A stretch of DNA of 5,220 nucleotides from Candidatus Margulisiibacteriota bacterium (GCA_030018645.1 JASEHX010000091.1:1-5220), one strand, 5' to 3'; positions 1 to 5,220 are shown, numbered from the stretch's first letter. Notes: a model not told the origin generated them from the sequence alone. Translations and numbers: made by a program.

Positions 1-116
1 GAAAAGCATATCTAACTTTGAACTAAAAGTGGTCTAGACAATGGGGTCAAGTGTAAGGTTGCAAAAATGTATACTGGATTATTAGACAGTTTTAATAAGC
101 TTGTAAATGAAAGTAA
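1..116. other. Non-coding left flank, origin unclear
   Basis: No convincing gene is visible. All three forward frames close within the first 37 bases (stops at 13-15, 24-26 and 35-37), so at most a few C-terminal codons of an upstream gene could be present, and I cannot tell which frame would be real. The stretch 35-90 contains TAGACA twice and a GGGGTCAAGTGT segment. That segment loosely recalls sequences flanking transposase genes in environmental genomes, but I cannot support a mobile-element call from one side only. Confidence 0.4.
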
Positions 117-138
117 TCCCCGCCGCTTGCGGTGGGGA
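117..138. repeat. GC-rich hairpin upstream of the miaB promoter
   Basis: Bases 117-125 pair with 130-138 to give a 9-bp stem (one G-U pair at 122/133) closed by a CTTG tetraloop at 126-129. It is much more GC-rich than its surroundings. No T-run follows on the plus strand, and only a broken one (ATTACTTTC) on the minus strand, so it is not a textbook intrinsic terminator. It could be the terminator remnant of an upstream gene or a member of a dispersed palindromic repeat family. It ends 13 bp before the TATAAT at 152, so its right arm occupies the expected -35 region of miaB. Confidence 0.6.
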
Positions 139-151
139 GTTAGGTCATTAG

Positions 152-157
152 TATAAT
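152..157 (+). promoter_or_regulatory. miaB -10 box placing the transcript start at the start codon
   Basis: A perfect TATAAT lies at 152-157 with exactly six bases before the GTG at 164. In the sigma-70 geometry the hexamer spans -12 to -7, so +1 falls on the G of the start codon, predicting a leaderless mRNA. The -35 match is poor: TTGCGG at 127-132 with a 19-bp spacer is the best I can find, and it lies inside the hairpin. No Shine-Dalgarno sequence is at the usual distance; the GGGGAG at 134-139 is about 25 nt upstream. Confidence 0.6.
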
Positions 158-163
158 CATCCC

Positions 164-1489
164 GTGCCTAAACAATACTACATCAAAACCTACGGCTGCC
201 AAATGAACGTCAACGATTCGGAAATCCTGGCGGGGATTTTGGAAAGGGAAGGATATGTGCCGGCTGAAAAGATGGGAAAAGCCGACCTAATTCTAGTCAA
301 CACTTGCTCCATCCGAGCTGGAGCCGAAAATAAGGGGCTCTGGTTTGCCCATTCCATTAAAAGCCTTAAGGAAAAGAATCCTAATTTAATCATTGGATTG
401 TGTGGCTGTGTTGCCCAACAGGAAAAAGAGAATATTCTCAAAAAAATGCCCTTCGTTGATCTTGTCATGGGGCCGCAGGGCATCGACGAGTTTGCCGGGT
501 TGCTGAAGCAAATTGAAACGACTAACGACCTACGACTAACGACCAACGACAAAGGATATGTAACTTATTTTAAGGAACAAGCTTGTTCAACACGTAAGTT
601 GCCAGTTAAACGCGCCAAATCCCCCCGTACTTACGTTAGCATCACCTTCGGCTGCGATAATTATTGCTCATATTGTGTTGTTCCTTATGTCCGGGGTAGG
701 GAAGTGTCCCGGCCAATGGATGAGATATTGGCGGAAATTAAAGCCTTGGATAAGACCATTCATAAAGAAGTCATCCTGTTGGGGCAGAATGTTAACGCAT
801 GGGTTGGCGGACTAGCCAATTTATTGCGCGAAGTTAGCGCCATCGCCGGAGTAGAATGGATCAACTTTATGACCTCGCATCCCAAAGACCTAAGCGATGA
901 AATCATTGCTGCCATGGCCGAACTCCCCCAAATTAATCATTATCTCCATTTACCAGTGCAGTCTGGCAGCTCCAAGATTCTCAAAGCCATGAACCGCAAA
1001 TATGACCGCGATTATTATTTGAAGCTGGTAGAAAAAATTTATTCTAAAATACCGGACATTACTTTAACTTCGGACTTAATTGTTGGCTTCCCGGGCGAAA
1101 CCGAGCAGGACTTCAAAGATTCGCTGTCAATCATCCGCCATGCCAACTTTGATTCGGTTAATACGCTCATGTTTTCCCCCCGCCCCCAAACTGCCGCCGC
1201 CGCCCTGCCTGACCAGATAGACGGACCAACTAAAAATGCTCGTCTGCTGGCGATGATGGAAGTGGTTGAAAATCAGGCCCTAGCAAAGAATCAGCAATTG
1301 GTCGGGAAAACATTGGATGCTTTGGTAGAAGGTCCGGCAAAAGACGGCCGGTTATCAGGCAGGACCAGAGGCAATAAAATTGTCTATTTTGACGCTCCGC
1401 TGGAATTGCTATACCAAATTAAGCCAGTGAAAATCACTTCTGCAAAATCGTGGGTATTGGAGGGATCTATATCTTCCGGCGTTGGGTGA
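164..1489 (+). CDS. miaB: tRNA-2-methylthio-N6-dimethylallyladenosine synthase MiaB
   Basis: Radical-SAM methylthiotransferase that adds a methylthio group to C2 of i6A37 in tRNAs reading UNN codons, in the cytoplasm. The 441-residue length is normal. The N-terminal UPF0004 domain (about 1-115) has the auxiliary-cluster cysteines C12 (YGCQMN), C48 (NTCSIR) and C82 (GCVAQQE). The radical-SAM domain has C164-x3-C168-x2-C171 (FGCDNYCSYC), followed by VPYVRGRE, LLGQNVN, HLPVQSGS and DLIVGFPGET. A TRAM domain covers about 380-436 (LVEG, GRTRGN). The family could be confused with MtaB or RimO, but YGCQMN, LLGQNVN and overall colinearity favour MiaB. The GTG start is forced: TAG at 149-151 closes the frame upstream, and the next ATG (residue 14) would lose C12. 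Residues 118-129 are encoded by a heptamer repeat at the junction between domains. No miaA is in the window. The 3' end overlaps the convergent response-regulator gene by 23 bp. Confidence 0.96.
   Translation: MPKQYYIKTYGCQMNVNDSEILAGILEREGYVPAEKMGKADLILVNTCSIRAGAENKGLWFAHSIKSLKEKNPNLIIGLCGCVAQQEKENILKKMPFVDLVMGPQGIDEFAGLLKQIETTNDLRLTTNDKGYVTYFKEQACSTRKLPVKRAKSPRTYVSITFGCDNYCSYCVVPYVRGREVSRPMDEILAEIKALDKTIHKEVILLGQNVNAWVGGLANLLREVSAIAGVEWINFMTSHPKDLSDEIIAAMAELPQINHYLHLPVQSGSSKILKAMNRKYDRDYYLKLVEKIYSKIPDITLTSDLIVGFPGETEQDFKDSLSIIRHANFDSVNTLMFSPRPQTAAAALPDQIDGPTKNARLLAMMEVVENQALAKNQQLVGKTLDALVEGPAKDGRLSGRTRGNKIVYFDAPLELLYQIKPVKITSAKSWVLEGSISSGVG
516..550 (+). repeat. Five-copy heptanucleotide tandem repeat inside miaB
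   Basis: Five consecutive 7-bp units of the form NNACGAC run without interruption: aaACGAC, taACGAC, ctACGAC, taACGAC, caACGAC. On the minus strand this reads GTCGTNN repeated. The first and third units and their neighbours also give a 13-bp perfect direct repeat (518-530 and 532-544). In the miaB frame it encodes the low-complexity Thr-Asn-Asp-rich segment at about residues 118-129, between the UPF0004 and radical-SAM domains. Because 7 is not a multiple of 3, only copy-number changes by three units would keep the frame. Confidence 0.9.
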
Positions 1490-1856
1490 GGAGCTCCTCA
1501 ATTTTGGCCAGCAGCTCTTCCGATTTGAATGGCTTAGTGATGTAAGCGTCGGCGCCTACTTCCTTGCCGCGGTCAATATCGGCCTTTTGCACCTTGGCGC
1601 TAAGGATAATAATAATCAATTTATTGAATTTTTCATCAAACTTGAGCATGCGGCAAACTTTAAATCCGTCTACTTTGGGAAGCATAATGTCTAAAATAAT
1701 CAGGTCAGGGTTTTCAGTGCGGGCCTTTTCCAGCCCTTCTATACCGTCTTCAGCGGTGATAACTTCAAAGGAGTTGGCTTCCAGCCGCAGCTTAATTGCG
1801 CTTGCCATATCTTTATCGTCCTCGATAACTAAAATGCGGGCTTTTTTCTCAATCAT
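1467..1856 (-). CDS. Single-domain CheY-like response regulator
   Basis: A stand-alone receiver domain of 129 residues that takes a phosphoryl group from a histidine kinase, presumably the one encoded just upstream. All key positions are present: acidic pocket D13-D14 (IEDD), phospho-acceptor D56 (LIILDIMLP), switch residue S86 (ILSAK) and K108-P109 (YITKPF). No DNA-binding or enzymatic output domain follows, so it must act by protein contact or as a phosphorelay intermediate, as CheY, Spo0F or DivK do. Its ATG lies inside the kinase gene's end, with an 8-bp overlap and ATG and TGA in different frames, which indicates translational coupling. It is the last gene of the leftward cluster, and its stop overlaps the 3' end of miaB by 23 bp. 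Its direct target cannot be inferred from this window. Confidence 0.93.
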   Translation of the reverse strand: MIEKKARILVIEDDKDMASAIKLRLEANSFEVITAEDGIEGLEKARTENPDLIILDIMLPKVDGFKVCRMLKFDEKFNKLIIIILSAKVQKADIDRGKEVGADAYITKPFKSEELLAKIEELLTQRRKI

Positions 1857-3204
1857 GCGGCGTTACCTTGGGAAGGCTGAATGTAAATTTTGATCCTTTT
1901 CCCAGTTCAGAAGTAAACCATATTCTTCCGCCGTGCATTTCGATAATACTTTTACAGATAGATAAACCTAAACCCGTGCTCTTAACTGGGGCATTTTCTT
2001 CTTTTTTAATGTGGACAAAACGCTCGAAAACTTTAGAAAAATCATTTTTTGCAATACCGCAGCCCGTGTCGCTGATTGAAAACTCAATAGTATCATTGTA
2101 ATTATTGGCGTTCAGCGCAATTTTTCCGCCGGACGGCGTATATTTAATAGCATTATCAAGGAGATTTATTATAACCCGCACAATTTGCCCGACGTCAACC
2201 CAAACTGAAATTGCCGAAGGGATTTTAAATTCAAGGCTGATGTTCTTTTGCCGGGCTTTGTTGCTTAAAAGGTCGACGGCCTTATGGGCTAATTGAGCCA
2301 AATTGCAGGCCTCGCGCTTTAATGTCAGCGAGTGTGATTCAATCTTGGCAATATCAAGGAGATTATCCAAGATCTTGGCCAGGTGATCAATATTAAGGAG
2401 TGCCGTGCTCAACAGTTGTTTTTGCTTTTCAGTGATATCCCCGGCAATTTTGTCTTCAACCAATGCGACATTCTCCCGAACGACCGATAAAGGCGTGCGC
2501 AGTTCATGGGAAGCCGTGGAGATAAATTCGTCTTTCATGCGGTCAACATCTTTTATTTTTTCTAATATTGCCAGCAGTTTCCGGTTATTACTGGAAAGCT
2601 CTTTGCGCTGATCATTCAGGAGGTTGGAAAAATAATAAATGGTTACTGCTAATAATAAGAAAGCCAAACTGGCAAATACGGCTTTGTTATAGATCAGGAA
2701 AAACAATTCCTGGGGGGAGAGGGCGTAGTCAGTGCCGTAAATGGGTAATATTTTTAGATAAAGCGCCAGCAGCAGCCCGAGATAAAAAAGGGCAGAAGAG
2801 AAAGCAATGACGAAGACGGAAAATGAATAATAGGAAAACATGCCGAACCCGGCCAGAATGATCATGACAAAATATAAGAACCAGAAAGGGCTTTCCAGCC
2901 AGCCCGAAATGTAGATAAGAAAAGTAATGGCAATCAAATCCAGAAATTGGAAGATCCATCCGATGGAAATCAACCCCCATAAGCTGCGCGGGCGCTTTAG
3001 CATATAAATGACGTGTGCGATTATATTGTAAGCGGCGACAAAGAAGATCAATTGCAGGATTAAAGGCATTGCATTATTGATCCGGGTAGAGAGAAAAACC
3101 AAAATAGCTCCCAGGACAATGATAAGATAGCGGACCCCGATGGTCCAGATAAATTTATCCGCAATATCCCGGATGATTATTTTTTCGTCTTGGTAATCCT
3201 GCAC
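1849..3204 (-). CDS. Membrane-bound sensor histidine kinase
   Basis: Class I sensor kinase (about 451 residues from the GTG at 3204) that autophosphorylates and passes phosphate to the downstream receiver. The N-terminal half is hydrophobic, with about six membrane segments (near 23-40, 46-68, 81-101, 105-124, 126-150 and 166-192) and short loops, so it has no large extracytoplasmic sensor and probably senses within or near the membrane. A helical linker leads to HisKA with H233 (ASHELRTPL). HATPase_c follows: N box NLLDNAIKYTP (N351), G1 DTGCGI (D379, G381, G383), F box FSKVFERF and G2 STGLGLSI (G411, G413). There is no PAS or HAMP domain and no fused receiver. The open frame extends six codons further to a TTG at 3222, giving 457 residues. 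I prefer GTG because a TTGAAC-17-TATAAT promoter overlaps those codons and the TTG lacks a ribosome-binding site. The signal sensed is unknown. Confidence 0.93.
   Translation of the reverse strand: MQDYQDEKIIIRDIADKFIWTIGVRYLIIVLGAILVFLSTRINNAMPLILQLIFFVAAYNIIAHVIYMLKRPRSLWGLISIGWIFQFLDLIAITFLIYISGWLESPFWFLYFVMIILAGFGMFSYYSFSVFVIAFSSALFYLGLLLALYLKILPIYGTDYALSPQELFFLIYNKAVFASLAFLLLAVTIYYFSNLLNDQRKELSSNNRKLLAILEKIKDVDRMKDEFISTASHELRTPLSVVRENVALVEDKIAGDITEKQKQLLSTALLNIDHLAKILDNLLDIAKIESHSLTLKREACNLAQLAHKAVDLLSNKARQKNISLEFKIPSAISVWVDVGQIVRVIINLLDNAIKYTPSGGKIALNANNYNDTIEFSISDTGCGIAKNDFSKVFERFVHIKKEENAPVKSTGLGLSICKSIIEMHGGRIWFTSELGKGSKFTFSLPKVTPHD
1865..1869 (-). promoter_or_regulatory. Shine-Dalgarno-like AAGGT for the response regulator
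   Basis: On the minus strand AAGGT sits 8 nt before the ATG at 1856, inside the kinase coding sequence. It is a partial match to the anti-Shine-Dalgarno complement. It is the only start in the window with a plausible ribosome-binding site at normal spacing, consistent with this gene being an internal cistron. Confidence 0.45.
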
Positions 3205-3213
3205 GGCGTTATG

Positions 3214-3242
3214 ATTATACAATGAGGCAAGATTAAGTTCAA
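3214..3242 (-). promoter_or_regulatory. Promoter for the kinase-regulator pair
   Basis: On the minus strand TTGAAC (3242-3237, 4 of 6 to TTGACA) is separated by exactly 17 bp from a perfect TATAAT (3219-3214). The -35 overlaps the rmuC stop codon. The predicted start of transcription is near 3207, three bases before the GTG at 3204, so the mRNA would be leaderless or nearly so. The -10 box covers codons 2 and 3 of the longer TTG-started reading. This would let the two-component pair be expressed independently of rmuC. Confidence 0.6.
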
Positions 3243-4324
3243 TCCCGATGATGAGCGTCTAATAATTTTTCAGGGCCGCTCTTTTGCTCCAGTGATCCCA
3301 GCTTATCCCCAAATTTGGTCAATCGCTTTTCGGCTTCCTCATATTTGGAAAAAGTATTTTTCAAGTGATTACCCATTACAATAAAGTCCCCCATTACTCG
3401 TTCAAAATCACCTTCCAGCCGGGTTAAATTTTTGAGAATTTCCTGCGCTTGTTCTTCAATCCGCATTCCCCTTAGGCCGAGCAATATGGTTTGCAAATAG
3501 CCATAAAATGAATTAGGGGAAACCGGTATAACTTTATTATCAATGGCATATTTAAACAAGCTTTTTTCATCATCCAAATCCTCGTCTTTAATAATGATCT
3601 CGTAGTAAACATTCTCGGCCATTATATACATCAGGGCAAAATCAAAGGTCCCTTCGTCCGGCAGGATATATTTTTGTCGGATAGCGTCAATGTGTTTTTT
3701 TACATCGCGGACAAACTGTTTTTTAGCTGCCAGGCGCGAATTTTCTTCCTTGGCTTCGACAACTCTTTTGAAATTTTCCAGCGGAAATTTGGAATCAATT
3801 GGAACCATGGCTGAATTCAATAGAATTACAGCATCGACTTTTTCGCCGCTCTTAAAGCGGTATTGCTCTTGGTAGTTGGCAGGCGGGAGGACTTGTCTTA
3901 GCAGATCACCCAAAAATAGTTCTCCCAGGCCGCCGCGAAGCTTGGGAGCCCTTAATATTTCCTGCAGTGAAGAGATGTCTTTACTGATTTCTTGGACCTG
4001 TTTGGTAGTTTCATGGACTTCACCTAACTTGCGATGGACATCGCCGATAACTTTAGCGGCATTGTCCAGCCGGTAATTGACGTTTTTGTCAACGGTCTGG
4101 AGAGTTTGAGTTAGATCGGTGTTGACTTTTTGGAGAATGGTTTGATTGTCAGCATAGAGTTTGCTTACTTCGCCGCGGATGCCGCTCAACTGTTCGCTGA
4201 TTTCTTTTTTTAGCTGATCAGAAGTATCTTGACCCTTTATCGATGCTAGTTGATTAATCTTTACGAAGAGAAACCCTAGGGCAAAAAGGGAAGCAAGGGA
4301 TAAGACAATTGCCATGATCTCCAT
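3239..4324 (-). CDS. rmuC: RmuC-family DNA recombination protein
   Basis: RmuC proteins carry a restriction-endonuclease-like core and, in E. coli, limit recombination (inversion) at short inverted repeats; the exact biochemical activity is not settled. This copy has one N-terminal membrane anchor (about residues 4-22) and a long heptad-rich coiled-coil stretch (about 25-122). The RmuC core starts at LRAPKLRGGLGELFL (125-138), with D164 (VDAVILL) and the D177-S-K179 motif (VPIDSKFPLENF). These fit the D...(D/E)xK arrangement of PD-(D/E)XK nucleases, so the site looks intact. DFALMYIMAENVYYEI and PNSFYGYLQTILLGLR are further family blocks, followed by a second helical region (290-345). At 361 residues it is shorter than many homologues, mainly in the coiled coil and the tail. 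ATG at 4324 is preferred over the ATG three codons later because of the TATAAT six bases upstream. It is first in the leftward cluster, and its stop is 34 bp before the kinase GTG. Confidence 0.93.
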   Translation of the reverse strand: MEIMAIVLSLASLFALGFLFVKINQLASIKGQDTSDQLKKEISEQLSGIRGEVSKLYADNQTILQKVNTDLTQTLQTVDKNVNYRLDNAAKVIGDVHRKLGEVHETTKQVQEISKDISSLQEILRAPKLRGGLGELFLGDLLRQVLPPANYQEQYRFKSGEKVDAVILLNSAMVPIDSKFPLENFKRVVEAKEENSRLAAKKQFVRDVKKHIDAIRQKYILPDEGTFDFALMYIMAENVYYEIIIKDEDLDDEKSLFKYAIDNKVIPVSPNSFYGYLQTILLGLRGMRIEEQAQEILKNLTRLEGDFERVMGDFIVMGNHLKNTFSKYEEAEKRLTKFGDKLGSLEQKSGPEKLLDAHHRD

Positions 4325-4330
4325 AAAAAA

Positions 4331-4339
4331 ATTATAACA
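4331..4339 (-). promoter_or_regulatory. Extended -10 promoter of rmuC
   Basis: On the minus strand TGTTATAAT (4339-4331) is a perfect TGnTATAAT extended -10. Six T residues separate it from the ATG at 4324, so +1 should fall on the A of the start codon, again predicting a leaderless transcript. I find no good -35 hexamer, which is tolerated with an extended -10. No Shine-Dalgarno sequence precedes the ATG. Confidence 0.65.
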
Positions 4340-4381
4340 GATTTAATTGACTTATTCTATGGATTTGGATAAGCTTTAAGC

Positions 4382-4387
4382 AATAAT
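4382..4387 (+). promoter_or_regulatory. Candidate -10 box for the 255-codon gene
   Basis: AATAAT (5 of 6 to TATAAT) ends seven bases before the ATG at 4395, close to the spacing seen for miaB and rmuC. No clear -35 is found at 16-18 bp. TTGACT at 4347-4352 is a good hexamer but is 29 bp away, and the box it would pair with (TAAGCT at 4370) is poor. No Shine-Dalgarno sequence precedes the ATG. This box and the rmuC promoter lie back to back in the 70-bp divergent spacer. Confidence 0.35.
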
Positions 4388-4394
4388 TGAAGAT

Positions 4395-5162
4395 ATGAAT
4401 GCAAAGAAAATATTTGCCATTTTGGTATTGTCTGGATTTATTATTTATTGTTCGGGTTTTAGCAATATACCGCGCTGGTGGGAAAAAGTTTTTAAGCCCA
4501 AGACAACGGGTAAAAAGATCGTAAAGCTCCAGCCAAGCGAAAAAAAGAAAAAAATTGCTCGACAACCGGCGAAAAGAGCACTTGCAAAACCCTCTCCCGC
4601 CGCAACCCCTATGCAAACGGTATTATCACACGGGCCGGGGAGTATTGAAGTAGTTGCCGAACCAAGCTACGAATCATTTTTGGATGCACAGTTAGAAAAG
4701 CCGCAAGAGAAAGAGGATAAAAATATTTATGAAGTGGGAGTGATCGCCGGTCTTTTTTCCGGAGCTATTGCCTTAAATGGCGAGGTGCGGTTTCCTTTGC
4801 CCAAAGTTTATGGTCCGGCAACCACTTCCTTGCGCTGTTTATTTGGTATTGCCCAAAGCGCTAATTCCGCTGTCCGTTATTATCCAATCCAAGCCGACTA
4901 TATCTTTAACTTCCCGCCCGGATATATCACCGGGGTTGAAAATTATTTTGGCCTTGGCCTTAATTTCAATCTTTATTCGACCAATGTTGGTATAGGGTTG
5001 TTCGGAGGGCAAGCCTGCTATGGGGTGCAGTGCGACGGCTTTAATGGGAAACTCTTTGGGGAAATAGGTTATGGCTTGATCAACTCGGGGTCATTTGCCT
5101 CATCCCAAAAGGGAGTATCTCTCCTGCTGGGTTATCGCAGAAATTGGCCGCCGCATAAATAA
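4395..5162 (+). CDS. Unrecognised secreted or anchored protein, possible beta-barrel C-terminus
   Basis: I do not recognise this 255-residue protein. It starts with a signal peptide or anchor (MNAKKIF, then hydrophobic 6-18). C19 lies in IIYC, which is a poor lipobox because Y precedes the Cys, so a lipoprotein is unlikely. Residues 30-72 form a very basic Lys/Pro/Ala-rich linker and 73-110 an acidic polar stretch. From about 112 to 249 the sequence is Gly- and aromatic-rich with alternating polarity (EVGVIAGLFSGAIALNGEVRF, NYFGLGLNFNLYS, VGIGLFGG, KLFGEIGYGLINS, VSLLLGYRRNW), as in small outer-membrane beta-barrels. C208 and C213 could pair as a disulfide. Anchor, basic Pro-rich linker and C-terminal domain superficially recall TonB, but no TonB motif is seen. 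The ATG is the first start in the frame and leads directly into the signal sequence. The gene is divergent from rmuC, and its stop lies 4 bp before the candidate IS end. Confidence 0.75.
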   Translation: MNAKKIFAILVLSGFIIYCSGFSNIPRWWEKVFKPKTTGKKIVKLQPSEKKKKIARQPAKRALAKPSPAATPMQTVLSHGPGSIEVVAEPSYESFLDAQLEKPQEKEDKNIYEVGVIAGLFSGAIALNGEVRFPLPKVYGPATTSLRCLFGIAQSANSAVRYYPIQADYIFNFPPGYITGVENYFGLGLNFNLYSTNVGIGLFGGQACYGVQCDGFNGKLFGEIGYGLINSGSFASSQKGVSLLLGYRRNWPPHK

Positions 5163-5166
5163 TGGC

Positions 5167-5220
5167 TGTCAAGGCAAAGTGAAAATGTCCGGTTCTTAGC
5201 AAGATGAAAATGTCCGGATT
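5167..5220 (+). mobile_element. Probable end of an insertion sequence (transposase outside window)
   Basis: A tandem direct repeat starts just after the last gene. GCAA(AG/GA)TGAAAATGTCCGG occurs at 5174-5192 and 5199-5217, 17 of 19 bases identical, with a 25-bp period. The 13-bp core TGAAAATGTCCGG is perfect in both. Repeated short blocks of this kind are typical transposase-binding sites at element ends, and from memory AAAATGTCCGG blocks flank DDE integrase-type (IS481-like) transposases in environmental genomes. TGT at 5167-5169 could be the terminal trinucleotide. The window stops before any transposase gene or second end, so neither family nor completeness can be stated. Confidence 0.5.

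Noticed and set aside
70..75. TATACT as an alternative upstream promoter for miaB
   Set aside because: No -35 at suitable spacing, and the perfect TATAAT at 152 is much closer to the forced GTG start.
35..90. Possible second mobile-element end in the left flank (GGGGTCAAGTGT and GCAAAAATGTATACTGGATT)
   Set aside because: There is a faint resemblance to the right-edge blocks (AAATGT followed by GGATT) but no repeat copy, no inverted partner and no transposase remnant within the window.
117..138. Intrinsic terminator call for the hairpin
   Set aside because: The stem is good but no U-tract follows on either strand, so I kept it only as a hairpin or repeat.
190..552. 120-codon open frame on the minus strand inside miaB with a repetitive SLVVSRRSLVVS segment
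   Set aside because: It is a shadow of miaB, which has full domain conservation on the other strand. The repetitive peptide is simply the heptamer repeat read in reverse.
2729..2980. 83-codon minus-strand frame overlapping the kinase
   Set aside because: It is an out-of-frame reading of the kinase membrane region with no independent start signal. The kinase frame is continuous and conserved.
4332..4616. 94-codon minus-strand frame upstream of rmuC
   Set aside because: It is antisense to the signal and linker region of the 255-codon gene, has a composition typical of a reverse reading of Lys-rich sequence, and no family features.

Overview
The window carries five protein-coding genes and looks chromosomal: a tRNA-modification enzyme (miaB), a CheY-like response regulator, a membrane sensor histidine kinase, an RmuC-family DNA recombination protein and an unrecognised secreted or anchored protein. 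The organism is an uncultured-type bacterium of moderate, slightly AT-leaning composition using the standard code (TGA is a real stop in several genes). I cannot name a phylum with confidence. The heptamer repeat inside miaB and the compact genes recall candidate-phylum genomes from groundwater metagenomes (Patescibacteria or Margulisbacteria/WOR-1-like). The possible beta-barrel in the last gene would favour a diderm. Both points are inference.

Layout: 1-163 is non-coding and ends in a GC-rich hairpin (117-138) and a TATAAT box. miaB (164-1489, +) follows and converges on, and overlaps by 23 bp, a leftward cluster. Read on the minus strand, that cluster is rmuC (4324-3239), histidine kinase (start near 3204, end 1849) and single-domain response regulator (1856-1467). 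Kinase and regulator overlap by 8 bp, as expected for a cognate pair. A 70-bp divergent spacer (4325-4394) separates rmuC from a rightward 255-codon gene (4395-5162). Five bases after that gene's stop the sequence becomes a tandem direct repeat resembling the end of an insertion sequence that continues beyond the window.

The most coherent unexpected signal is in the starts. miaB (GTG) and rmuC (ATG) each have a perfect TATAAT ending exactly 6 nt before the start codon, so transcription should begin at or next to the first base of the start codon (leaderless mRNA). The 255-codon gene has AATAAT 7 nt before its ATG. The kinase has TTGAAC-17 bp-TATAAT ending 9 nt before a GTG, which argues against the longer TTG-started version. 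Only the internal cistron, the response regulator, shows a Shine-Dalgarno-like AAGGT. A second notable feature is a five-copy heptanucleotide repeat inside the miaB reading frame, where a change of one copy would shift the frame. I see no CRISPR array, tRNA or rRNA, and no recognisable defence system.
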